Below, in pieces: positions 1 through 4,859 of a stretch of DNA of 6,171 nucleotides (position 1 is its first letter; every line of letters begins with the position of its first letter). The position numbers and the translations under genes were made by a program. The notes under the pieces are model-generated. The model ran no database searches. It worked only from the letters and a program-made list of their open reading frames with translations, and had not been told where the DNA came from. Origin of the DNA: a bacterium (lineage in GTDB: Bacteria > Bdellovibrionota_C > UBA2361 > OMII01); contig JAFMIS010000158.1 in NCBI GenBank assembly GCA_017853915.1, positions 1 through 6,171 of the forward strand, read 5' to 3'.

Positions 1-11
1 GTAGGCGATAA

Positions 12-39
12 GGAAATGGGCCACGGATGGCCTATTTCC
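12..39 (+). terminator. strong hairpin, possible terminator of an upstream gene
   Basis: Arms 12-23 and 28-39 pair over 12 base pairs with one G-U wobble and a CGGA tetraloop. A run of five T follows at 45-49, but six bases after the stem rather than directly. It could end a transcript entering from the left, but the gap before the T-run makes this uncertain. No T-run follows it on the other strand. Confidence 0.35.
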
Positions 40-43
40 GCAC

Positions 44-89
44 ATTTTTCACGGCAAGCGCAGCGAGCTTCGTGAAAAATACGGATTAG
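44..89. repeat. palindromic intergenic repeat element, copy 1
   Basis: ATTTTTCACG (44-53) and CGTGAAAAAT (71-80) form a perfect 10-bp inverted repeat. Inside it, AAGC (56-59) and GCTT (67-70) can continue the stem. The right half, 66-89, recurs at 2721-2744 with 23 of 24 matches. The order of T-tract then A-tract is the reverse of a bidirectional terminator, so a dispersed intergenic repeat is a better description than a terminator. Function is unknown. Confidence 0.6.
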
Positions 90-106
90 CAAGCGCATGG
101 AGGTAC

Positions 107-134
107 TTGCAATCTATACCTAGAACCCTACAAT
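107..134 (+). promoter_or_regulatory. sigma70-like promoter for the pyruvyl transferase gene
   Basis: TTGCAA (107-112, 4 of 6 to the -35 consensus) is followed after 16 bases by TACAAT (129-134, 5 of 6 to the -10 consensus). The predicted transcript start is near 141, giving a leader of about 46 bases before the ATG at 187. AAGGA at 178-182 is the likely Shine-Dalgarno, with four bases to the start. The promoter lies just after the palindromic repeat. Confidence 0.5.
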
Positions 135-186
135 TAGCCCCCTACCGTGCCGCTTTAGATATGTAGGCAGGCAGCATAAGGATTAT

Positions 187-1413
187 ATGAAAGGCTCTCA
201 CCCCCGCATCACCCTTCTCGGAAACAACTCCGGCCGAAATCTCGGGGACATGGCGATCATGTCGAGCATTCTTGAGAGCCTCTCAAAGAGGTTGCCAAAC
301 GCTGAGTTCTACGTGCCCTCGATCAAGCCTGAGTGGACCGAGCGGCACTACGCCCACACGTACAACGTTAACGCCATAAATGTAATGCCCTGGACCGGCA
401 GCATTCGCCTGTTAGGAATCCCAACCTTATGGTGCCTCGCGAAGAGTGACTGCGCGTTGATCTGCGACGGCATCATTTTCGGTAAGAAGCTATTTAATCC
501 CGCCTTCAACTATCTCATCACGCTCGTATTCCTCGTGCCGCTCGCGAAACTGCTCGGATGTAAGATGGTGTGCTACAGCACCGGCATCGGGCCTTTCCCA
601 AGCTGGATCAGTCGACTACTCGCGAAGTGGACGATCAACGGTTGCGATCTCGTGATGATGCGAGAACGAGACAGCGAAGCGCTCTGCAAGGAGATCGGAG
701 TGACGCAGCCTGTAGAGCTCACCGGTGACGCGGCCTTTATCAATCCGGTCTCATCAGAAGATACCGCTGTCGCTATCACACGCGAGATCGGTCTCGATCC
801 GAGCAAGCCGATGCTCGCCATCAACGCCACCAGTTACCTTGATACATGGCTCGCTCCAGGTGAGCGCCTACAAGATCCACACTCATTCCTCAAAGTGGTC
901 GCCGAGGGAGTTCGTAAGGCTCAGGAGCAGGTTCGCGATCGCTTTCAACCACTGATCGTGTGTACACATCCGATGGATGAAGCTACCTGTCAGGAGCTCG
1001 CGAAGTTGGTCGACGGCGCGCTGCTTACGAACGCCACGTACCTCAGTCACGATATCCAAGCTGTTCTGAAACGGTGCGGGCTCCTGGTTGGAATGCGATT
1101 TCATTCGATCGTGCTCTCCTCTTCCGTTGAGACTCCAGTGGTCGGACTGATCTACGCGCCCAAGGTGCGTGGCTACCTCCGTCTTCTGGGATGTGAGGAG
1201 TACGGCCTTGAACTGGCTCAGGTAACCCCCGAGACCCTCTCACAAACTCTCGTCAAAGCGTGGGACGCTCGCGCTCAACTGCAAGAGCAGCAACGCCCCA
1301 CCATCAGAGCACTCAAAGCGGGCGCGGAGCACGCGGCGGATCTGCTCGTGAATCGATACTATTCCGAGCTCGGAACGACCGTATCTGAGAATCCCCTCGC
1401 GCGAGCGGTATAG
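187..1413 (+). CDS. polysaccharide pyruvyl transferase family protein
   Basis: This 408-residue protein resembles the polysaccharide pyruvyl transferase family (WcaK/AmsJ/CsaB type). Such enzymes move pyruvate from phosphoenolpyruvate onto a sugar as a ketal in exopolysaccharides or cell-wall glycans. Seen here: an N-terminal GNNSGRNLGD (residues 12-21), matching the family's G..N.GD loop; a hydrophobic stretch about 108-124 leading into TGIGPF (132-137); MMRERDSEAL (157-166), the equivalent of the family's 'RD..S' segment; LTGDAAF (178-184); and the C-terminal hallmark VGMRFHSIV (301-309) followed by TPVVGLIYAPKVRGY (316-330). The usual Gly-rich 'GGG' loop is replaced by CDGIIFG (93-99), a mild oddity. 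The start at 187 has AAGGA four bases upstream and a good promoter at 107-134. No other glycan gene is adjacent, so the acceptor cannot be inferred. The family assignment is firm; the exact reaction is not. Confidence 0.85.
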   Translation: MKGSHPRITLLGNNSGRNLGDMAIMSSILESLSKRLPNAEFYVPSIKPEWTERHYAHTYNVNAINVMPWTGSIRLLGIPTLWCLAKSDCALICDGIIFGKKLFNPAFNYLITLVFLVPLAKLLGCKMVCYSTGIGPFPSWISRLLAKWTINGCDLVMMRERDSEALCKEIGVTQPVELTGDAAFINPVSSEDTAVAITREIGLDPSKPMLAINATSYLDTWLAPGERLQDPHSFLKVVAEGVRKAQEQVRDRFQPLIVCTHPMDEATCQELAKLVDGALLTNATYLSHDIQAVLKRCGLLVGMRFHSIVLSSSVETPVVGLIYAPKVRGYLRLLGCEEYGLELAQVTPETLSQTLVKAWDARAQLQEQQRPTIRALKAGAEHAADLLVNRYYSELGTTVSENPLARAV

Positions 1414-1443
1414 TCCCCCCCCGACAGTTTTGGGACCCCTTTT
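1413..1443 (+). terminator. possible weak terminator after the pyruvyl transferase gene
   Basis: GTCCC (1413-1417), beginning on the last base of the stop codon, can pair with GGGAC (1432-1436) across a 14-base loop, and CCCTTTT follows. The stem is short and the U-tract has only four bases, so termination would be inefficient. It is the only terminator-like structure between this gene and the next promoter. Confidence 0.3.
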
Positions 1444-1467
1444 GAAGTTACTTGTTGACTTCAGGGG
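1436..1467. promoter_or_regulatory. imperfect inverted repeat overlapping a -35 box
   Basis: TGAAGT (1443-1448) and ACTTCA (1458-1463) form a 6-bp inverted repeat. CCCC (1436-1439) and GGGG (1464-1467) extend it, with a three-T bulge on the left side. The right arm overlaps the putative -35 TTGACT at 1455-1460, so it could be an operator for a repressor, or simply a hairpin in read-through RNA. No known operator consensus was recognised. Confidence 0.25.
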
Positions 1468-1483
1468 AGTCGTGCCGTAGCCT
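1455..1483 (+). promoter_or_regulatory. putative promoter for the leader peptide and DAHP synthase
   Basis: TTGACT (1455-1460, 5 of 6 to consensus) and TAGCCT (1478-1483, 3 of 6) are separated by 17 bases. The predicted transcript start, about 1490-1493, falls on or next to the ATG of the short leader ORF at 1493, so the RNA would be almost leaderless. The segment 1469-1483 matches 4133-4147, just ahead of the nucleotidyltransferase start, at 13 of 15 positions. That recurrence at the same place relative to a start codon supports a real promoter. Confidence 0.5.
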
Positions 1484-1492
1484 CGAACTCCT

Positions 1493-1549
1493 ATGACCCA
1501 GTCTTGGCGATCATACTTTTGCTTTTTCTACTTCCCGCCCCGCGGGTAA
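1493..1549 (+). CDS. aromatic-rich leader peptide upstream of DAHP synthase
   Basis: ATG at 1493 opens an 18-codon ORF ending in TAA at 1547-1549, coding for MTQSWRSYFCFFYFPPRG. Residues 5-14 contain one Trp, two Tyr and four Phe, that is seven aromatic residues in ten. It lies 64 bases ahead of the gene for the first enzyme of aromatic amino acid synthesis. Known leader peptides such as PheL of E. coli are similarly short and rich in the end-product amino acid, and ribosome stalling on those codons controls the downstream gene. There is no Shine-Dalgarno. The ATG sits nine bases after the putative -10 box, so leaderless initiation is likely. An in-frame TAG at 1478-1480 rules out an earlier start. 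The start codon region TATGA (1492-1496) could pair with TCATA (1511-1515). The peptide and its position are seen directly; its regulatory role is inferred. Confidence 0.68.
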   Translation: MTQSWRSYFCFFYFPPRG

Positions 1550-1604
1550 CAATCTCTTCTGTCCTTAACATCGTCGTTTTAATTCCAACCTCTCCCGAAG
1601 GGGA
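1534..1604 (+). promoter_or_regulatory. candidate attenuator RNA between leader ORF and DAHP synthase
   Basis: CCCGC (1534-1538) can pair with GCGGG (1542-1546) at the end of the leader ORF. TCCC (1593-1596) can pair with GGGA (1601-1604), closing a small hairpin over the Shine-Dalgarno AAGGGG (1598-1603). CGGG (1543-1546) is also complementary to CCCG (1594-1597), so a ribosome held on the aromatic codons could free GCGGG to hold the anti-Shine-Dalgarno strand and open the start of the enzyme gene. No hairpin-plus-U-run terminator is present. Bases 1547-1596 hold 17 C and only 3 G, a composition typical of Rho loading sites, so Rho-dependent attenuation is an alternative. The pairings are short and the model is inference. 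Confidence 0.35.
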
Positions 1605-1613
1605 CTATTTCGT

Positions 1614-2684
1614 ATGGTAACTACTGACAATCTCCACGTTGAATCTCTCGACATTTTGCCCAATCCGACCACGGTAAAATCGTCTCTTCCGCTCTCAGAG
1701 CCCCTTGAAGATCAGATCACCAGCTCAAGGCGCGCTATTGAGGCGATCCTTGATCGGAAAGATCCTCGAAAGCTCGTGATTGTGGGCCCCTGTGCCGCGT
1801 ACGACCCGGAGGCTACAATCGAATACGCGCGAAAATTAGCTTCGCTTGCTAAGCGCGTACAGGAATCGATGCTGATCGTGATGCGGGTGTACTTTGAGAA
1901 GCCGCGCACTACCACTGGCTGGAAGGGTCTGATTAACGATCCCCGCCTCGATGACTCGTTCCATGTCGAAGAGGGCCTGTATGTGGCGCGCCGATTGTTG
2001 ATCTCAGTCGCTGAACTCGGTCTTCCGATCGCCACCGAGGCGCTCGATCCGATCGTCCCGCAGTACATCGGGGACCTTATCTCGTGGACCGCGATTGGAG
2101 CCCGAACCGTCGAGAGCCAAACACACCGCGAGATGGCCAGTGGACTCTCGAGCCCAGTGGGATTCAAGAACGGCACCGATGGTAATATCACCATCGCCAT
2201 CAATGGCATTACCTCCGCCGCCCAGCCACACCGTTTTCTGGGGATCAACCAACACGGACAGTGCTGCGTGGTTCAAACACGCGGCAACCCGTATGGGCAC
2301 ATCGTTCTTCGAGGTGGCAAGGCGCCAAACTACGACGCCGCGAGCGTCAGCGAAACCGCTCGGTTGATGGTGAAACACGGAGCACGTCCCAACATTGTAA
2401 TCGACTGCAGCCATGGTAATTCAAACAAGGATCACACCCGACAGGCCGCGGTATTTAACGACGTCTTGGATCAAATCGTAGGCGGAACTAACTCGATCGT
2501 CGGATGGATGCTTGAAAGCAACCTCAAGGAGGGTCGCCAGGATCTGGGCAAAGCTCCGCTGACGCGTGGCGTCTCAATAACCGACGCGTGCATCTCGTTT
2601 GAGGACACTGAGAGCTTGATTCTTGCGGCGCACGAGCGCCTTCAAGCCTCGCAAGGCGTAACAGTTGTTTCCTGCTGCGCCTGA
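1614..2684 (+). CDS. 3-deoxy-7-phosphoheptulonate (DAHP) synthase, class I AroG/AroF/AroH type
   Basis: This cytoplasmic enzyme condenses phosphoenolpyruvate and erythrose 4-phosphate into DAHP, the committed step of the shikimate pathway. At 356 residues it is close to the E. coli isozymes (about 350) and aligns with them along its whole length. Visible active-site elements: GPCAAYDPEA (58-67) with metal ligand Cys60; MRVYFEKPRTT (90-100); GWKGLINDP (102-110); IGARTVESQTHRE (161-173); GFKNGTDG (183-190) with Lys185; LRGGKAPNY (232-240); and the remaining metal ligands His267 in CSHGNS, Glu301 in MLESNL and Asp324 in SITDACI. In the feedback-site region around 131-138 (SVAELGLP), the proline that is Pro150 in AroG is kept, so allosteric control by an aromatic amino acid is possible, but which one cannot be told. 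AAGGGG at 1598-1603 is ten bases before the ATG and may be occluded by a hairpin. An aromatic-rich leader ORF precedes it. No other aromatic gene is adjacent, so I give no isozyme symbol. Confidence 0.96.
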   Translation: MVTTDNLHVESLDILPNPTTVKSSLPLSEPLEDQITSSRRAIEAILDRKDPRKLVIVGPCAAYDPEATIEYARKLASLAKRVQESMLIVMRVYFEKPRTTTGWKGLINDPRLDDSFHVEEGLYVARRLLISVAELGLPIATEALDPIVPQYIGDLISWTAIGARTVESQTHREMASGLSSPVGFKNGTDGNITIAINGITSAAQPHRFLGINQHGQCCVVQTRGNPYGHIVLRGGKAPNYDAASVSETARLMVKHGARPNIVIDCSHGNSNKDHTRQAAVFNDVLDQIVGGTNSIVGWMLESNLKEGRQDLGKAPLTRGVSITDACISFEDTESLILAAHERLQASQGVTVVSCCA

Positions 2685-2688
2685 GACG

Positions 2689-2723
2689 ATGTACGTGGGG
2701 TGGTACATGCTTCTGAAAGAAGC
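2689..2723. other. two abutting hairpins between convergent genes
   Basis: ATGTAC (2689-2694) pairs with GTACAT (2703-2708). Directly after it, GCTTCT (2709-2714) pairs with AGAAGC (2718-2723) over a GAA loop. They lie between the stop codons of the convergent DAHP synthase and symporter genes, a place where terminators are expected. Neither strand has a T-run directly after a stem, so intrinsic termination is doubtful. They may instead be RNA 3'-end stabilisers or part of the adjoining repeat. Confidence 0.35.
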
Positions 2724-2744
2724 TTCGTGAAAAATACGGGTTAG
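2721..2744. repeat. palindromic intergenic repeat element, copy 2 (right half only)
   Basis: This 24-base segment matches 66-89 at 23 positions; the only difference is G at 2740 against A at 85. The complementary left arm present in copy 1 is missing here; instead the short hairpin at 2709-2723 abuts and overlaps it. It ends six bases before the symporter's stop codon on the other strand. Confidence 0.6.
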
Positions 2745-2750
2745 ACCTTC

Positions 2751-3959
2751 CTATTTCATCAGCCTCGCGACCGCGATCGATACGGTGATATCGCTCATGA
2801 CGTTCGTCACCGATCTCATGCGAGCGACGATCCAGTCGACCGTAAGAAGAAGTGGAAGGATCTCAAGAGGTAGTCCTACCGCGGAGAGAACCAGTGACAG
2901 TGATACAACTCCCGCTTCGGGCACACCCGCGACACCCATCGCCGCCGCCAGACTCATGAGAGCGGCGAAGACCTGTTCACCTACCGAGAGATCAACATTC
3001 ATCGCCTGCGCCACAAAAAGGACCGCCATCGCCTCATAGAGAAGGATTCCGTCGTTGTTAAAATTAGTGCCGATGCAGGCTCCCAAGCGCGACGCGGCCT
3101 TGGGAACTCTAAGCTCATCAAGAGCATGAAGCGTAACCGGAAGGGTGGCGAGGCTTGAGTTAGTACCGAACGCGTACGCAATCGGCCTCTGCACGACTCG
3201 CCACACCTCGCGCACTGAAAGTTTTCCGACCCATACGATCCATAGTGGATACACCAGAATGATCTGCAGGATGAGCCCGAGACAGCCGACGCCGACATAC
3301 CGCGCCAGGCCCTGGAAAGGGCTCAATCCATGTTCTCCAACGGTCCGCGCGGTAACACAAAAGACGGCGATAGGAACCAACCGGACCAACCAGCCAAGAA
3401 TAATTCCAACGACCGCGTTACACGAACGTAACACCCGCTCGGCGGAAACTAAGGAAACGTTGGCGTCCGGGCTTCGAACATGGTGGCGGATCGCGGCTCC
3501 CACTAACAGCGCTACCAGCACCACCGAGAGAACATTATTGTCCGAGAATGGGGCGATAATGCTGGCTGGTATTATCGAATCAAGAAATGCGCCGAGCGAG
3601 AATTCCTTACTTACCCGTGGCACATCCGTCCCGAGCGTTATGGAGCTGCCCGTGAACCCGACCCCCGGCTTAAAAATATTCGAGAGCGCGAGTCCTAACA
3701 CGAGGGCGCAGGTGGTATTAACAATAATCACACACAGCCACACCCGAGCTGTGCGCCAGGATAGATCGGTCGCCACTATCGCCTCGAGGATACTGAAGAG
3801 TACGAGCGGAATCGCCACTACCTTGATTAACTGAATATAAACCTTTCCTACAACTCCGAGCGGAGTGAGGGTTGAACCGACGAGGAGACCTGCGACGATT
3901 CCCAGCACCATCGCGACCAAGATGTATCGCGTCAGAGATCGAGGTGGGGTCATCGTCAT
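2751..3959 (-). CDS. dicarboxylate/amino acid:cation symporter (GltP/DctA/EAAT fold) with altered substrate site
   Basis: This is an inner-membrane secondary transporter of the DAACS family, which imports acidic or neutral amino acids or C4-dicarboxylates with sodium or protons. From the ATG at 3959 it has 402 residues, a normal family length. Hydrophobic helices begin at about residue 10. QLIKVVAIPLVLFSI fits TM2; GTNSSLATLP (265-274) is the serine-rich HP1 loop; FNNDGI (300-305) replaces the usual NMDGT of TM7; GVAGVPEAG is HP2; and VDWIVARMRSVTNV (374-387) followed by Asp390 is TM8. The TM8 text is strikingly like that of eukaryotic EAATs, but the Asp that binds the substrate's amino group (Asp394 in GltPh) is Ala379, while the Arg that binds a side-chain carboxylate is kept as Arg382. 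A longer frame reaches 4103, but its extra residues are not family-like. GGGAG at 3964-3968 serves ATG 3959 (4 bases) or ATG 3953 (10 bases); the two cannot be told apart. Substrate unknown; loss of the Asp favours one lacking an amino group. Confidence 0.9.
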   Translation of the reverse strand: MTMTPPRSLTRYILVAMVLGIVAGLLVGSTLTPLGVVGKVYIQLIKVVAIPLVLFSILEAIVATDLSWRTARVWLCVIIVNTTCALVLGLALSNIFKPGVGFTGSSITLGTDVPRVSKEFSLGAFLDSIIPASIIAPFSDNNVLSVVLVALLVGAAIRHHVRSPDANVSLVSAERVLRSCNAVVGIILGWLVRLVPIAVFCVTARTVGEHGLSPFQGLARYVGVGCLGLILQIILVYPLWIVWVGKLSVREVWRVVQRPIAYAFGTNSSLATLPVTLHALDELRVPKAASRLGACIGTNFNNDGILLYEAMAVLFVAQAMNVDLSVGEQVFAALMSLAAAMGVAGVPEAGVVSLSLVLSAVGLPLEILPLLLTVDWIVARMRSVTNVMSDITVSIAVARLMK

Positions 3960-3963
3960 AAAG

Positions 3964-3979
3964 CTCCCAGATATATATA
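3964..3979 (-). promoter_or_regulatory. putative -10 box and ribosome-binding site of the symporter gene
   Basis: Read on the minus strand, an alternating TA tract (3970-3979) includes TATATA at 3974-3979, a good -10 candidate, followed by the Shine-Dalgarno GGGAG (3964-3968). No convincing -35 box lies 16-18 bases upstream. If this -10 is used, the RNA leader would be only a few bases long and might begin inside the Shine-Dalgarno region. Confidence 0.3.
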
Positions 3980-4003
3980 CGCCACGAGCATGCCTTAAAC
4001 GAA

Positions 4004-4017
4004 GGTGGCGCGTCACC
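4004..4017. promoter_or_regulatory. near-palindrome in the divergent intergenic region
   Basis: GGTGGCGCGTCACC is a 14-base palindrome apart from one G/T pair. It lies between the divergent symporter and nucleotidyltransferase genes, about 25 bases upstream of the symporter's putative -10 box. This position would suit a regulator site. No regulator gene is nearby and no known consensus was recognised, so this is a weak call. The rest of 3960-4154 shows no ORF that looks like a gene. Confidence 0.2.
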
Positions 4018-4117
4018 CTGTAATAAATCAAACGGCTCTCACAACGATGACCATATGCCCTCAAGCCACCAAAGGTTCTGGCCACACCCGCGCGAGGAGG
4101 CATCGGCGAAAGCGGGC

Positions 4118-4147
4118 TTGGCGCTTGGCCGCGTCATGCCGTAGCAT
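4118..4147 (+). promoter_or_regulatory. putative promoter for the nucleotidyltransferase gene
   Basis: TTGGCG (4118-4123) and TAGCAT (4142-4147) are 18 bases apart, and the ATG at 4155 comes seven bases after the -10 box, where transcription itself would start. There is no Shine-Dalgarno before this ATG, consistent with a leaderless mRNA. Bases 4133-4147 match 1469-1483, ahead of the aromatic leader ORF, at 13 of 15 positions. Confidence 0.42.
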
Positions 4148-4154
4148 ACGGGCT

Positions 4155-4859
4155 ATGAAAGCGATGGTTTTCGCGGCTGGCATCGGATCGCGGCTCAAAG
4201 AACTAACTCTCGATACCCCAAAGTGCCTGATTCAGGTTGGCGGCAAGCCCATGCTTGAGCACGTCATAGATCGCTTAAGGGCGGTTGGGGTAACAGAGAT
4301 AGCGATAAACCTCCACCACTTTCCGGAAAAGATAACTCGCTTCGTGGAGGGGCGTGGCAACTTCAATCTCAAAATCACGTTCTCACATGAACCCTCGCTT
4401 CTTGATACCGGTGGTGGCTTAAAGAAGCTGCGTGGGATTTTTGAAAAAGAGGACGCGTTTATTATTCATAACTCAGATGTCTATTGCGAGACGGATCTCT
4501 CGACGCTTGTGGCTTTACATCGAAAGACACACGCCCTGGCGACGCTTGCGGTGATGAAGCGCGCGTCAAAAAGAGGCCTATACTTCGACAACTCGATGAA
4601 ACTTGTTGGATGGACGGAGGAGAAAAACATGGAGGCTCCTGGCGGAGATCTCTTTGCTTTTGGTGGCATCAGTGTCTGCTCGGGAGAGATCTTCTCTCAT
4701 ATGGACGCGCGTGATGCCTTCTCGATTATTGAGCCCTTTCTTCGGGCGGCACGCTCTTCGCAACGTGTCTATGGGAGCGAGATCTCACCCGACACATGGA
4801 TTGATATTGGAACACCGGAGCAACTCGCGCGATTACAAAGGAGGCTGAGCCAACAATGA
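4155..4859 (+). CDS. sugar-1-phosphate nucleotidyltransferase (MurU/HddC-like)
   Basis: This 234-residue cytoplasmic enzyme belongs to the NTP_transferase (Rossmann-like GT-A) fold and is expected to join a sugar 1-phosphate to an NTP, giving an NDP-sugar and pyrophosphate. Seen: the N-terminal nucleotide loop AAGIGSRLKELT (7-18) with PKCLIQVGGKP (22-32); DTGGGLKK (84-91), the sugar/base-binding loop; NSDVY (106-110), whose Asp108 is the expected metal ligand; LFAFGGISV (166-174); and WIDIGTPEQL (215-224), whose Asp217 is the second metal ligand. The length and lack of a C-terminal hexapeptide domain fit single-domain enzymes such as MurU (N-acetylmuramate 1-phosphate uridylyltransferase) and HddC (heptose). 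The sugar cannot be decided from sequence alone. A frame upstream to 4005 is open but adds 50 non-family Arg-rich residues, so ATG 4155 is chosen. The gene overlaps the next by ATGA, implying one operon. Confidence 0.87.
   Translation: MKAMVFAAGIGSRLKELTLDTPKCLIQVGGKPMLEHVIDRLRAVGVTEIAINLHHFPEKITRFVEGRGNFNLKITFSHEPSLLDTGGGLKKLRGIFEKEDAFIIHNSDVYCETDLSTLVALHRKTHALATLAVMKRASKRGLYFDNSMKLVGWTEEKNMEAPGGDLFAFGGISVCSGEIFSHMDARDAFSIIEPFLRAARSSQRVYGSEISPDTWIDIGTPEQLARLQRRLSQQ

Noticed and set aside
1577..1580. Run of four T as the end of an attenuator terminator
   Set aside because: No GC-rich hairpin can be drawn directly before it.
1593..1604. Intrinsic terminator just before DAHP synthase
   Set aside because: The stem is only four pairs and no U-run follows; occlusion of the ribosome-binding site explains the structure better.
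1712..2248. 178-codon open frame on the minus strand inside DAHP synthase
   Set aside because: It lies fully opposite a clearly conserved enzyme gene and its translation has no recognisable domain; it is a shadow frame.
2740..2746. GTTAGAC, matching the integron attC core GTTRRRY
   Set aside because: No partner RYYYAAC site at a suitable distance, no cassette arrangement and no integrase; a 7-base degenerate match is expected by chance. GTATAAC in the right-end repeats also fails the consensus.
3145..3834. 229-codon open frame on the plus strand opposite the symporter
   Set aside because: Its product is low-complexity, rich in Thr, Arg and Ser, and the opposite strand encodes an unmistakable transporter.
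4094..4100. GAGGAGG as a ribosome-binding site
   Set aside because: No start codon lies at a usable distance; the nucleotidyltransferase ATG is 54 bases away.
3960..4103. In-frame extension of the symporter to an ATG at 4103 (minus strand)
   Set aside because: The added 48 residues are basic and not family-like, while the ATGs at 3959 and 3953 have GGGAG just upstream and lie right before the first membrane helix.
4005..4154. In-frame extension of the nucleotidyltransferase upstream to an ATG at 4005
   Set aside because: The 50 extra residues are Arg-rich, do not resemble the family and precede the conserved MKAMVFAAG start; they also cover the promoter-like motif at 4118-4147.
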